DNA of 64,000 bases from Thermaerobacillus caldiproteolyticus (GTDB lineage: Bacteria; Bacillota; Bacilli; Bacillales; Anoxybacillaceae). Positions 8,524 to 17,314 of this stretch are shown here, one piece after another. The stretch covers positions 278,654-342,653 of the forward strand of contig NZ_JACDUT010000003.1 of assembly GCF_013761245.1 (NCBI RefSeq), in the 5' to 3' direction. Position 1 is the first letter of the stretch. Each line of letters opens with the position of its first letter. The position numbers and the translations under genes are program-made. The notes under the pieces are model-generated. The model made no database searches, had not been told where the DNA came from, and saw nothing but the letters and a program-made list of their open reading frames with translations.

Positions 8524-9732
8524 TTATTCAACGACACCAATAATTTGTTTAAATTGTTGTAATGTCGTGTGAGGATCGATGCCGTGGCGTTTTAATTGAT
8601 ATGGGTCATCTCCGGGTTTTACTGTTCCAATTTTTGTTGTAAACGCCATTGTAAATCCCGTTTCTTTTAAAATATCAATCGTTTCCTTCTTATACTGACC
8701 AAATGGATACGTAAAATACGTTGTTCCATGTAGCAGTTTTCGGCTTAGCAACAGATCAGCTTTAACTACTTCTCTTGGTTCCTTAACTAAATTTCCAATT
8801 CCATCTTTTCCACGGTTATGCAGGGCATGCGTATGGCTAGCAAACTCAAATACGTCTCCCATTTTCTCGATTTCTTTCCAGTTGAGAAATTGATAGTCGT
8901 CAGGATTAAAAGGCTTTAATGGCCGGCTATTTCGACTTGTAATTAAAAATGCAGCCGCATGAAATCCGTATTTTTTTAATATAGGATAAGCATACACATA
9001 GTTCGTTTTCAAGCCATCATCAAAATGAATCATCATGCTTTTGGCTGGCAAGTCGATTTTCCCTTTCAAAAATCGTTCAAGCTGATGCAATGTAATTGTA
9101 TGATATCCATAATCATGAAGAAGCCTCATTTGTTTGACAAATTCTTCATAGCTTACAACTGTTGGCTGGTTCTTGTATTTGTGATTTTCCTTTTCTTTCA
9201 ATATATGATGATAGACAATAATTGGAACTTCTGTTGCTAATCCAGCGACTTGTTTTTGATTGACATAGACAAGATGGCCAGCAAATTCGACCTTGTACCA
9301 AGGACCTTCTATTTGTCTAATTGGTAAAGGGGTATTTTTATAAATGACTCCAATCGGTGTATTGAAATCCGTTTTTTTGTATACCCATATATTAGTTTGA
9401 GGATATACGGTTTTTATTGGTTTCACGGATTTGTTGATTCCGGATGAAGAAGCGCGAACCGCCTTCACATGTTTCTTATAAATGTAGTATTGATTGCTTC
9501 CGATTCGAATTACATACCAATTTGGATGCACTTTTGTTGCATAGAACGATTGTTGTTGATTTAACCGCCCACTAGGCTGAAGTTGTCCGTTGACTTTCCG
9601 GTAAAAAAACGCGTGGTCATCTGTGGCAACAATTGTTTTTGGAGAAGCAGAAAAAGCAAATTGGCTTGCCGTTAGAGTAGCGACAGATATACAAAAAGCT
9701 ATGGCCACGGTTAGATAAGGTTTTACTTTCAT
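8524..9732 (-). CDS. Secreted polysaccharide deacetylase (NodB/CE4) with SH3-like repeats
   Basis: 402 residues; ATG 9732 was chosen because AAGGTG lies six bases upstream, while the GTG three codons earlier overlaps it. A signal peptide is followed by two SH3-like wall-binding units (about 35-165) and a CE4 deacetylase domain. Motifs seen are HFDDG (catalytic and metal Asp), SHTHALH (metal His pair) and TYPFGQY. The family removes N- or O-acetyl groups from peptidoglycan, secondary wall polymer or exopolysaccharide in a metal-dependent reaction; the substrate cannot be decided here. The gene is monocistronic and convergent with the SLH gene. Confidence 0.88.
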   Translation of the reverse strand: MKVKPYLTVAIAFCISVATLTASQFAFSASPKTIVATDDHAFFYRKVNGQLQPSGRLNQQQSFYATKVHPNWYVIRIGSNQYYIYKKHVKAVRASSSGINKSVKPIKTVYPQTNIWVYKKTDFNTPIGVIYKNTPLPIRQIEGPWYKVEFAGHLVYVNQKQVAGLATEVPIIVYHHILKEKENHKYKNQPTVVSYEEFVKQMRLLHDYGYHTITLHQLERFLKGKIDLPAKSMMIHFDDGLKTNYVYAYPILKKYGFHAAAFLITSRNSRPLKPFNPDDYQFLNWKEIEKMGDVFEFASHTHALHNRGKDGIGNLVKEPREVVKADLLLSRKLLHGTTYFTYPFGQYKKETIDILKETGFTMAFTTKIGTVKPGDDPYQLKRHGIDPHTTLQQFKQIIGVVE

Positions 9733-9902
9733 TGTTCTCACCTTATATTAGTCAATTAAATTTAAAAATCCAGTATAAAGAATATATTTCAATAAATTGA
9801 TTGTCAAGCAAAAAAACGGAAAAAACAGGGAATAGGATAGTTAAAAAATACCAAAAAAATAATGAAGACTTTTCATTAGGACTCTATTAAAATAAGTTTG
9901 GT

Positions 9903-9908
9903 TATAAT
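9903..9908 (+). promoter_or_regulatory. Candidate -10 element of the SLH protease gene
   Basis: TATAAT 30 bases before the start codon. No convincing -35 was found. Confidence 0.3.
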
Positions 9909-9937
9909 AATCTTTTTGTGAAGAAAGGAGAGTCTTT

Positions 9938-12217
9938 TTGAGCTTTATACGTCTTCACCGCATCATGTCCGTTGCGATGATTGCGGCCATGTTGTCGTTT
10001 TTCTCTCTCGCTGTTGAGGCGCTGGCGACAACCGGGAATCCGCCGAGCTTTCGCGACGTGACGCAGTATCAAAAAGAGATTGGATATTTAACGGGGCTGG
10101 GCATTATTCAAGGCTACCAAGATCAAACGTTTCGACCAAGCGCACCTGTTAAACGATTGCAGGCGGTGCAACTTATTCTTCGCACACTTGGCATTGAGCC
10201 GAAAGAAACTTCTTCCATCCAGTTTACGGATTTAAAGAAAGGTGATTACGGTTATCCTGAAGTCGCGACAGCGGTAAAACTTGGAATCGTTAGCGGAAAG
10301 AGTGATGGCTCATTTGATCCGTATGGAAACTTAACTCGTGGTCAAATGGCTAAAATTTTCGCTAATGCTTTTAATCTTCAAGGAAAATGGAATAAAAATT
10401 TCACTGATGTTAAACAAGGGGACTGGATATATGAATACGTCCACGCTTTAGCGGCTAACGGAATCACAACGGGGTACCCTGATGGCAGTTTTCGCCCGAA
10501 CGATTCGATTCAGCGCATGCATTTTGCTGTATTTTTGGCGAGATACATAAACGATGACTTTAAACCGCCTGTACTGAAGCCATTAGAAAGAAAAGAAGTC
10601 ATTGCGAAAAAAGAGAGCGTTGTCATGATTAATGTGTATGATGAAAATGATGAACTGATCTCGCAAGGAAGCGGATTTGTGACAACGAACGGCCTGATTA
10701 TTACGAATTATCATGTGATTAATGGCGGTGCTTATTTTGAGATTGAAACATATAACGGCGATACTTATGAGTTGGAAGGCGTCGTCGATTATGATTTAGA
10801 TAACGACATTGCCATTTTGAAGCCATATGACTTGTTGCCGCTGAAACAATTGAGAATCGGTTCAAAATCGATGGTTGAAGAAGGTGACGATGTCATTGCG
10901 ATTGGAAGCCCGTTAGGACTTTATAATACCGTATCTTCCGGAATCGTCAGTGGGATTCGGCATTTCAGTGAAGATGGCTGGGAAGCCGATTTCATTCAGT
11001 TTACGGCGCCTGTCACATTTGGAAATTCCGGAGGACCGTTGTTAAACATGTATGGCTATGTTGTTGGAGTTGTTTCATTTGGCCTTGAAACAGGAAGCCT
11101 GAACTTCGCCCTGGCTGCTGATCATGTGAAAGATCTAGTATCATCATATGTCGGGGTGCCATTTTATCAATTGTCCATAATTCCGATTGACGAGTTGCCG
11201 GTCATAGATGATGGGGAAGAAGAACTACCGGAAGATGGAGGCGAAACTGGAGACGAAACGGATCCGCCTACACCAGCGGTAGAAACAACAAAGTTTTCTC
11301 TGGATGAAAATTTGGTAACTTCTATATTTCATCCATCCCTTCCAATTCTTTATGGCCTTGACACGTTTGGAAACGTGGTCGAAATCAATTATGAAACGAA
11401 GCAGGTAAAAACGCTTGCGTTACCGCTGCCTGCTGAACGATTATATTTTGCCAATAATGAACTGTATATTACGCTGCTAAAAGGTAAGCATAGTTCCTAT
11501 TGGTGGGAAGAAAATCAACAAGGTGCCATTGCCATTTTAGATACAAATACATTTACATTAAAGAAAATATTTGATATCGCTCTTGATCCGTATGATGTGG
11601 TAGCGGACGATCGCTATATTTATGTTTCATCCGGTTCTGGACAATGGACGAGTATAAAAAGCTATGATCGGACTACGTATCAAGAGGTATCCTCTGCACC
11701 GATTCGTCAAGCAAGTTATTTAGAAATGAATCCAAGCAAAACAATGATTTATGCGATTACAACCGATACTTCTCCAAGGGATATAGAGGCATTTTCAATT
11801 TCCGATGGGAAGTTTACAAGTCATTATGACTCCCCGTATCATGGTGACTATCCACTGTCTACAGATATGACTATTTCTAGCGATGGGAAGTATTTGTTTA
11901 ACCATGCTGGTACCGTTTTTTATGCGACATCTTTACAAAGCACAAACATGACCTATGTTACAACGATCAATCCATTCTCAGCGATTGCCTTTGATCCAGC
12001 AGCGAATGTATTTTATACAGGAAAAGACAGCAAAGTAACCGCGTATAACAGTAAAACATTTGAAGTGATGAATACGTGGACTGTTTCCGGCATCATTAAT
12101 CATTTGTTTGTGTCAAATGGCAAGCTGATTATGCTGACGACGGAAACGCCGTATTCAAGTGGTATAAAAGTTCAGTCTATCCAAATTTTCAACCCAACAG
12201 CTAGCAGTGGCTTATAA
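9938..12217 (+). CDS. SLH-anchored trypsin-like serine protease with C-terminal beta-propeller
   Basis: 759 residues from a TTG start with AAAGGAG seven bases upstream. Order: signal peptide, three SLH domains (about 35-205), an HtrA/Do-type trypsin-like protease (about 220-415), an acidic Pro-rich linker, and a YncE-like repeat region of probable beta-propeller fold (about 450-755). The catalytic triad is intact: His259 (TNYHVI), Asp290 (DNDIAIL) and Ser364 (GNSGGP). The protease core resembles DegP/HtrA, but the usual PDZ domain is missing and a propeller takes its place. It should act outside the membrane, held in the S-layer zone, in processing or quality control of surface proteins. Confidence 0.85.
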   Translation: MSFIRLHRIMSVAMIAAMLSFFSLAVEALATTGNPPSFRDVTQYQKEIGYLTGLGIIQGYQDQTFRPSAPVKRLQAVQLILRTLGIEPKETSSIQFTDLKKGDYGYPEVATAVKLGIVSGKSDGSFDPYGNLTRGQMAKIFANAFNLQGKWNKNFTDVKQGDWIYEYVHALAANGITTGYPDGSFRPNDSIQRMHFAVFLARYINDDFKPPVLKPLERKEVIAKKESVVMINVYDENDELISQGSGFVTTNGLIITNYHVINGGAYFEIETYNGDTYELEGVVDYDLDNDIAILKPYDLLPLKQLRIGSKSMVEEGDDVIAIGSPLGLYNTVSSGIVSGIRHFSEDGWEADFIQFTAPVTFGNSGGPLLNMYGYVVGVVSFGLETGSLNFALAADHVKDLVSSYVGVPFYQLSIIPIDELPVIDDGEEELPEDGGETGDETDPPTPAVETTKFSLDENLVTSIFHPSLPILYGLDTFGNVVEINYETKQVKTLALPLPAERLYFANNELYITLLKGKHSSYWWEENQQGAIAILDTNTFTLKKIFDIALDPYDVVADDRYIYVSSGSGQWTSIKSYDRTTYQEVSSAPIRQASYLEMNPSKTMIYAITTDTSPRDIEAFSISDGKFTSHYDSPYHGDYPLSTDMTISSDGKYLFNHAGTVFYATSLQSTNMTYVTTINPFSAIAFDPAANVFYTGKDSKVTAYNSKTFEVMNTWTVSGIINHLFVSNGKLIMLTTETPYSSGIKVQSIQIFNPTASSGL

Positions 12218-12230
12218 ATGAAAGAAAACG

Positions 12231-12264
12231 TCCTCTCAGATTTTAGATCTGAGAGGATATTTTT
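12231..12264 (+). terminator. Terminator after SLH protease gene
   Basis: Perfect TCCTCTCAGAT/ATCTGAGAGGA stem with a five-base loop followed by TATTTTT. Confidence 0.8.
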
Positions 12265-12274
12265 ATGTAAAAAA

Positions 12275-12293
12275 TTCGACACAATTTGTCGAA
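12275..12293. repeat. 19-bp palindrome TTCGACA-N5-TGTCGAA, copy 1
   Basis: Perfect inverted pair of heptamers identical to the Spo0A box (TGTCGAA), in a convergent intergenic region with no promoter nearby. A second, nearly identical copy lies 110 bases on. Confidence 0.5.
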
Positions 12294-12312
12294 AACGAAG
12301 TTGTATACGTAT

Positions 12313-12345
12313 AAAAAGGGCCAGCTGCGATAGAACGCAACTGGC
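12313..12345 (-). terminator. Second minus-strand terminator
   Basis: GCCAGCTGCG/CGCAACTGGC stem (one mismatch) with a six-base loop. Reading on the minus strand it is followed by CCTTTTT. It would back up the terminator that overlaps the glucosaminidase stop. Confidence 0.6.
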
Positions 12346-12384
12346 TTACCAAACAAAATCTTACCGTGGTTTTATTCTACAAAA

Positions 12385-12403
12385 ATCGACATAATTTGTC
12401 GAA
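12385..12403. repeat. 19-bp palindrome, copy 2
   Basis: Same layout as the element at 12275 (ATCGACA-N5-TGTCGAA, one half-site mismatch) and the same AATT core. Confidence 0.5.
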
Positions 12404-12459
12404 CTGTAAATGTTTCCTGTAGAACAATTAACTTCCTTTTAATATTTTTATAGAAAATA

Positions 12460-12493
12460 AAACGCTCCAAAAGCTATGCCTTTGGAGCGTTTT
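12460..12493. terminator. Bidirectional terminator at end of glucosaminidase gene
   Basis: Perfect 11-base AACGCTCCAAA stem with T-rich flanks on both strands, directly before the stop codon of the minus-strand gene. Confidence 0.75.
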
Positions 12494-12495
12494 AT

Positions 12496-15429
12496 TTATT
12501 TGTATACAGGCACATCAAAGATCAGTGTGTAAGTATCTAATAAATCATAGAGCTGACTAATGTTGCGAACTTGTTTGACGGCCCAGCCGATGTCTGTCGC
12601 GTATTGATGTATTCCAGGGTTAGCCGGATTCCATCTCATTTTATATAGCGTATCTTGCTTATAGGTAGGATTATTAATATATTGGCTGGCGATATATCCT
12701 GCCCCGCCGATAATGGCAGCCTCCGGAGTAAACCAGCCTTGTTTATAGGCATATTCAGCCCCGCAGCTAACTGGACAGCTGTCGTAGGCACCAATTCCAT
12801 ACATATTGTATACTTTTTTTGGTTCGACAGGTTTTCCGTCCACCTTGTCTACTAAGACGCCGTTAGCTAATGCAGAAGTTCCATTTCCTGTTTCTAACAA
12901 AGCATGGGAAATCAAGTAAATTTCATTAATATGATATTTTGCCCCAGCATCGATAAAAGCTTGTCCTTTTCCAGCGAGAATCCCTTTATTCGCTAAAATT
13001 TTATTATTTAAATCATTTAATGGGACACCCGCGCTCTCTGATAAAACAAGGAATTGGAAATATTCTTTACTATCCTGACTGAAGCGGCTAGGATCAAGGT
13101 ATGCTTGTACATCTTCCGGCTTCGCATTTTTCCAAGGACCGAACTTAATTTCATACCAATCTCCTACTTTCGCTACGACATCCACGGTGTCACCGAGCTT
13201 TAACGTTCCCACTACCCAATATGTCGTTCCTGCTCCTTCTCGGACATTTAATGTTGTGGCAGTAACGGTTCCTTTTGTCGGGAATGTATTTGATTTTGCA
13301 ACTTGAATATAGTCAGAATGCACATAAGATTTAGCATTTCGATATAAATCTGTTTGCGGTTTCTTTGTCATTTGAATATTGAGCATTTCCTCTAAGCTTA
13401 GGTTATACTGCGTATATCTAATAATTGGTCCAACATGGACTTTGTCCTTATACACATATCCGATGCGACCAGCAAGTTCGATTTCAATCCAATTGCCTAC
13501 TTGCTTAATGATAGGATAACTTTGTCCTTCTTTAATTGTTGCAAATTGTATTAATGAGCCACTGGAGTTATCGACTACAGGTGCATCAACAAGTGTTAGG
13601 AAGTTGCGGTCTGTCGGTTTATAAGTTCCATTATTTTCATTTTTTAAGTTAACAGAAAACGGCGGTCTCGTTGATTCTTTCCAAACATAACCTACGCTTC
13701 GCCCGTATTTGACTTCATGCCAGTTTCCAAAGTCACGTAGTCTAGGGAACACTTGCCCTTTTTCTAAGTACGCGACTGGTACTAATTTTCCCGTGCTATT
13801 ATCATAGATTGGCACACGATCTTCAATCACTTCGAAATAGCGGTCTGTACTTGTGAATGATAATTTTACGCCGCTTTTATGGACATAACCTGTCCGTCCT
13901 GCTACATCCACTACATACCAGTTTCCATAATCTTTTAAAATTGGATAGCTAACTCCTTTTTGAATCGTTGCAAACTGTACTAGCTGACCGGATGAATTGT
14001 CATATACCGAGACATTGGTGATGGTTGTGAATGTTTTCCCAGACGGAGCGAGAGAATTGATATTTCGAATCGTTGCACCGTTAGAAGGCTCTGTTGACGC
14101 TTTCCAGACAAATCCGTAGCCTTTACCATACTTGATTTGATGCCAATTCCCGTAATCTTTTACTCTCGGAAATTCTTGTCCTTTTTCGAGAGAACCGACT
14201 TGAACAAGGGTTCCTGTGCTGTTATCGTAGACAGCCAAGTGGTCGGTAATGACACGGAAATAACGATCACTGCTTTTAAAATCAATCCGTGTTCCACTTT
14301 TGTGTACATAACCAATTCGTCCAGAAATTAAAATTTCATACCAATTTCCATAGTCACGAACAATAGGATAAGATTGTCCCTGCTTGATAGTAGCGATATG
14401 TATTAATGTTCCTGTAGAGTTATCATATACAGGTAAATCCGATGTAGCAGTAAATACAGCCGTTCCGCTTGGTTGAGTCCCTAGTTTCATAGGACTTTTT
14501 CCATCGGATGGCGCGGTTGATCCTTTCCAGACGTACGCATACTTCGTACCGAATTGAATTTGATGCCAATTCCCGTAATCTTTTACTCTCGGAAATTCTT
14601 GTCCTTTTTCAAGGGAACCAACTTGAACAAGGTTTCCCGTGCTGTTATCGTAGATTGCTAATTTATCGGTTGTTACTTTAAAATACTTCGTACTTGCAGT
14701 AAACGTAGTAGCTTCTGTCTGTTCAATGGATGCAATCGATGCACGAGTTGTAGTCGATGGCTGTGTTTTTACTTGTGTTGCTTCACTTTTTTCTTCAGTG
14801 GCATTCGATTGCTGATTTGATGTGGAATCAACCTGATTCGTTGCATTGGTTTGAGGATTCGGCTTGTTCTCTGTGCTTGCCGGATTTGTCTCCTCGTTTT
14901 GCACAACCGTAATGGCAGGGGATTTTTCTATATAAGCCAATTGATTTCCGATGATAATTTCGAAAGAGTTTTCTAACTCACGGAAAATCGGATATTGACT
15001 TCCTTCTATGAAATATCCGATGATATCATTGGCCTGTGATCGAATCGCAGTTTTCTCTTTTGTTTGTATATATGGAATGGTTGAATCGTTTGTATCGTAT
15101 GAATAAGCTTCAAACGGCTGAGAAGGATCGACCGTTTGTGTATTGGTAGCATCTATGTAAGCGAGTTCTTTCCCCCACTGAAAATACACGCGGTCTCCTT
15201 CCAGTTTGGCTGCCTTCAATATCAAACCTTTTGTTAATTCTCCGATGACTTCAGCTGTTTCAGCGTTTTTTACCGGTGCGGTGTCTTGTGAAATTTGGAC
15301 ATAGGTACTAGTTTCATTGGTATTCTCAGAGGCCTTCACGGCATAAGCAGGAGAGAATACATAGGAAACTAGCAAAAACAAGATAGAAAGTATTGCATAT
15401 ATTTTTTTGGTTTTGGCAAGCATCTCCAT
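12496..15429 (-). CDS. Secreted SH3-repeat endo-beta-N-acetylglucosaminidase (LytD-like)
   Basis: 977 residues. A signal peptide (1-33) leads into two diverged SH3-like units (40-185), a Ser/Thr/Gln linker, and three tandem A-B pairs of about 65-residue wall-binding repeats. Each repeat is built on YDNSxG and DYGNWxxI motifs; A units end in YVWK, B units in GYVHK. A classical SH3_3 domain (about 715-790) and a C-terminal glucosaminidase domain follow, with the LLETGNG acid motif and the YNMYGIGAYD segment. It should cleave the glycan strand of peptidoglycan during growth or separation. The N-terminal third is nearly identical to the gene at the left edge. The leader carries an upstream ORF in a hairpin; ATG 15423 is an alternative start. 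Confidence 0.9.
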   Translation of the reverse strand: MEMLAKTKKIYAILSILFLLVSYVFSPAYAVKASENTNETSTYVQISQDTAPVKNAETAEVIGELTKGLILKAAKLEGDRVYFQWGKELAYIDATNTQTVDPSQPFEAYSYDTNDSTIPYIQTKEKTAIRSQANDIIGYFIEGSQYPIFRELENSFEIIIGNQLAYIEKSPAITVVQNEETNPASTENKPNPQTNATNQVDSTSNQQSNATEEKSEATQVKTQPSTTTRASIASIEQTEATTFTASTKYFKVTTDKLAIYDNSTGNLVQVGSLEKGQEFPRVKDYGNWHQIQFGTKYAYVWKGSTAPSDGKSPMKLGTQPSGTAVFTATSDLPVYDNSTGTLIHIATIKQGQSYPIVRDYGNWYEILISGRIGYVHKSGTRIDFKSSDRYFRVITDHLAVYDNSTGTLVQVGSLEKGQEFPRVKDYGNWHQIKYGKGYGFVWKASTEPSNGATIRNINSLAPSGKTFTTITNVSVYDNSSGQLVQFATIQKGVSYPILKDYGNWYVVDVAGRTGYVHKSGVKLSFTSTDRYFEVIEDRVPIYDNSTGKLVPVAYLEKGQVFPRLRDFGNWHEVKYGRSVGYVWKESTRPPFSVNLKNENNGTYKPTDRNFLTLVDAPVVDNSSGSLIQFATIKEGQSYPIIKQVGNWIEIELAGRIGYVYKDKVHVGPIIRYTQYNLSLEEMLNIQMTKKPQTDLYRNAKSYVHSDYIQVAKSNTFPTKGTVTATTLNVREGAGTTYWVVGTLKLGDTVDVVAKVGDWYEIKFGPWKNAKPEDVQAYLDPSRFSQDSKEYFQFLVLSESAGVPLNDLNNKILANKGILAGKGQAFIDAGAKYHINEIYLISHALLETGNGTSALANGVLVDKVDGKPVEPKKVYNMYGIGAYDSCPVSCGAEYAYKQGWFTPEAAIIGGAGYIASQYINNPTYKQDTLYKMRWNPANPGIHQYATDIGWAVKQVRNISQLYDLLDTYTLIFDVPVYK

Positions 15430-15432
15430 CCT

Positions 15433-15512
15433 GATTACTAAAATCTAGCCATCGCAATGATTACAGCATGTTGCGGGCGATGGATTTCGTCACGACATAG
15501 ATTTTAGTAATC
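15433..15512 (-). promoter_or_regulatory. Leader hairpin, second copy
   Basis: Identical to the structure at 850-929: 15-base arms 15433-15447 and 15498-15512, inner helix 15449-15455 with 15477-15483. It sits between the promoter and the glucosaminidase start. Confidence 0.7.
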
Positions 15513-15514
15513 AA
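15461..15514 (-). CDS. Putative 17-residue leader peptide, copy 2
   Basis: Same TTG-started 17-codon frame as copy 1, with GGAGG eight bases upstream and TAA in the hairpin loop. Sequence upstream of the ribosome site differs from copy 1, so the shared block ends there. Confidence 0.55.
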   Translation of the reverse strand: MITKIYVVTKSIARNML

Positions 15515-15567
15515 GTTTTACACCTCCTAACTAAATATTACATATAATATTGGTGATAACGATACAA

Positions 15568-15576
15568 ATTATATCA
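15568..15576 (-). promoter_or_regulatory. Extended -10 promoter for glucosaminidase gene
   Basis: Reverse-strand TGATATAAT inside a block shared with copy 1, although the 30 or so bases between it and the ribosome site differ. Confidence 0.55.
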
Positions 15577-15655
15577 TTTTTCCCCACATATTGACATAGT
15601 TCGATGACCCTAAAATATCAATAGTTATAAAATTGTGACGGTAATGTTCTGTTTG

Positions 15656-15684
15656 TTGTTCGCTTATTTTTGTTAAGATATAAT
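15656..15684 (+). promoter_or_regulatory. Sigma-A promoter of gtaB
   Basis: TTGTTC, 17 bases, TATAAT, about 35 bases before the start. The -10 is perfect and the -35 weak. Confidence 0.5.
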
Positions 15685-15719
15685 GAAATAGTGACTTAAA
15701 TCATGAAGGAGAGTTTATG

Positions 15720-16601
15720 ATGAAAAGAGTGAGAAAGGCGATTATTCCTGCTGCCGGATTAGGGACCCGGTTTCTGCCGGCCACAAAGGCAATGCCGAAA
15801 GAAATGTTGCCGATTGTTGATAAGCCAACGATTCAATATATTGTAGAAGAAGCGATTGCTTCTGGAATTGAAGATATTATCATTGTTACTGGAAAAGGAA
15901 AAAGAGCAATTGAGGATCATTTTGACAATGCTCCGGAGCTTGAACAAATTTTACTAGAAAAAAAGAAATATGAGCTATTAGAGGAAGTTCGCCATTCAGC
16001 TAATTTAGTAGATATTCATTACATTCGGCAAAAATCGCCAAAAGGGTTAGGGCATGCGGTATGGTGTGCTCGAAAATTTATCGGTGACGAACCGTTTGCC
16101 GTATTATTAGGAGACGATATTGTTCAAGCGGAAAAACCATGTTTAAGTCAATTAATCGAGCAGTTTGAGCGTACGGGATGCTCCGTAATTGGTGTTCAAC
16201 CGGTGCCGGAAGACGAAACCAACCGTTACGGAATTATTGAGCCTCTTAAAAAGGCAGGAGAGCTATATCAAGTGAAACGATTTGTCGAAAAGCCACCGCT
16301 TGGTGCGGCTCCATCTAATTTGGCCATTATGGGTCGCTATGTGTTTACGCCGGATATTTTTAAATTTTTGGAAAAGCAGGAAGTAGGCGCAGGCGGAGAA
16401 ATTCAGCTTACCGATGCGATTCAAAAGTTAAATGAAGTGCAACCGGTTTATGCGTATAGCTTTATAGGAAAACGTTATGATGTAGGCGAAAAATTAGGCT
16501 TTGTGAAAACGACTGTTGAATTCGCCCTTCAAAACGAAGATTTACGTGAGGAGCTTGTTACATTTTTGAAGGAGTTATTAAAAAAAGAAAACGCTTTGTA
16601 A
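15720..16601 (+). CDS. gtaB: UTP-glucose-1-phosphate uridylyltransferase
   Basis: Makes UDP-glucose from glucose-1-phosphate and UTP in the cytoplasm, for teichoic acid glucosylation, glycolipid anchors and exopolysaccharide. The protein opens with the family signature [20 protein letters not shown] (nucleotide-binding loop), followed by [13 protein letters not shown], and has [10 protein letters not shown] and [12 protein letters not shown] further on. Length (293 residues) is normal. Two adjacent ATGs exist; the second was chosen for its eight-base spacing from AAGGAG and its agreement with known GtaB starts. The neighbours are cell-wall genes, and the next genes converge on a shared terminator. 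Confidence 0.95.
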   Translation: MKRVRKAIIPAAGLGTRFLPATKAMPKEMLPIVDKPTIQYIVEEAIASGIEDIIIVTGKGKRAIEDHFDNAPELEQILLEKKKYELLEEVRHSANLVDIHYIRQKSPKGLGHAVWCARKFIGDEPFAVLLGDDIVQAEKPCLSQLIEQFERTGCSVIGVQPVPEDETNRYGIIEPLKKAGELYQVKRFVEKPPLGAAPSNLAIMGRYVFTPDIFKFLEKQEVGAGGEIQLTDAIQKLNEVQPVYAYSFIGKRYDVGEKLGFVKTTVEFALQNEDLREELVTFLKELLKKENAL

Positions 16602-16608
16602 AAGTATA

Positions 16609-16641
16609 ACCCCCTCGTTGACATAAGTTCAGCGAGGGGGT
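16609..16641. terminator. Bidirectional terminator between gtaB and the glycosylation operon
   Basis: ACCCCCTCG/CGAGGGGGT stem between convergent genes. Confidence 0.7.
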
Positions 16642-16644
16642 CAT

Positions 16645-16986
16645 TTACCATACAAGGAAAATAGAGCCGATGAGAATCAATAGGACACCAGCAATTTTTT
16701 TTCTTGTAATGTTTTCCTTCAGCAAAACATACGATAAGACAAGTGTCCAAATATAAGTGATCGATGTCAAAGGAAATACGATAGTATAAGGAAGCTGCTT
16801 CAAAATTATAATATTAAGCACAGCGCCGATGAAATAAAGGATGCCGCCAATGAAAAAGGGGAGCAGAAAAGAAAGATGAAATCCCAAGCGTTGACTAGAT
16901 GCCTTTTTAAAGTAATACCCCCCTAATGCGCCGGATAAGGTCATCAGCATAAGCAATAGAAATGAACTAATGGTCACCACCTCCAA
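16645..16986 (-). CDS. SMR/EamA-like four-helix membrane protein, subunit 2
   Basis: 113 residues with four predicted membrane helices and the SMR/DMT fold pattern (PLTSITYIWTLVLSYVLLKE). It overlaps the preceding SMR-like gene by 20 bases, an arrangement typical of heterodimeric small transporters such as ArnE/ArnF. Because the two lie in an operon with a GtrB-like and a GT-C-like protein, the pair more likely flips an undecaprenyl-phosphate-linked sugar than exports drugs. The start is uncertain: TTG 16986 gives the longest frame, but the GGAGGTGG inside it would better serve a start 10-15 bases later. Confidence 0.75.
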   Translation of the reverse strand: MEVVTISSFLLLMLMTLSGALGGYYFKKASSQRLGFHLSFLLPFFIGGILYFIGAVLNIIILKQLPYTIVFPLTSITYIWTLVLSYVLLKENITRKKIAGVLLILIGSIFLVW

Positions 16987-17314
16987 TGAGAATGGCGCCG
17001 CCAGTGATCAAGAGCGTTCCGATTATATGCATCATCGTAATTTGTTCATTAAGAAACGCAACTCCCAGCAAAAGCGCAAAAACATACCCCATACTAAGAA
17101 GGGGATGCAAAACAGATAGACTTCCGAAGCGAAAAGCAACAATCATCAGTGCAGCGCCAATAAAATAAAACGCGAAACCTAGCAATAGATAGACATTCCA
17201 TTTCCCGTTTGATAATTTCCAAAACATTTGCCCGCTCGCTGTACTGATGGAGGCAATAAGAATGAACAGAATTCCTACTTTATTTTTTTGAAAAGATTGG
17301 ATAAACGGATTCAT
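16967..17314 (-). CDS. SMR/EamA-like four-helix membrane protein, subunit 1
   Basis: 115 residues, four membrane helices and a short basic N-terminal tail, with the DMT-type PLLSMGYVFALLLGVAFLNE segment aligning with its partner. ATG overlaps the stop of the GT-C gene by four bases, with AAGGAG upstream, so translation is coupled. Read with its overlapping partner it is a likely flippase half-subunit for a lipid-linked sugar. A drug-efflux role cannot be excluded from sequence alone. Confidence 0.75.
   Translation of the reverse strand: MNPFIQSFQKNKVGILFILIASISTASGQMFWKLSNGKWNVYLLLGFAFYFIGAALMIVAFRFGSLSVLHPLLSMGYVFALLLGVAFLNEQITMMHIIGTLLITGGAILIGGGDH

Noticed and set aside
12496..15429. Tandem repeats considered as a possible CRISPR-like or DNA-level repeat array
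   Set aside because: The repeats are coding, about 195 bases long and diverged at the DNA level; they are SH3-like protein repeats.
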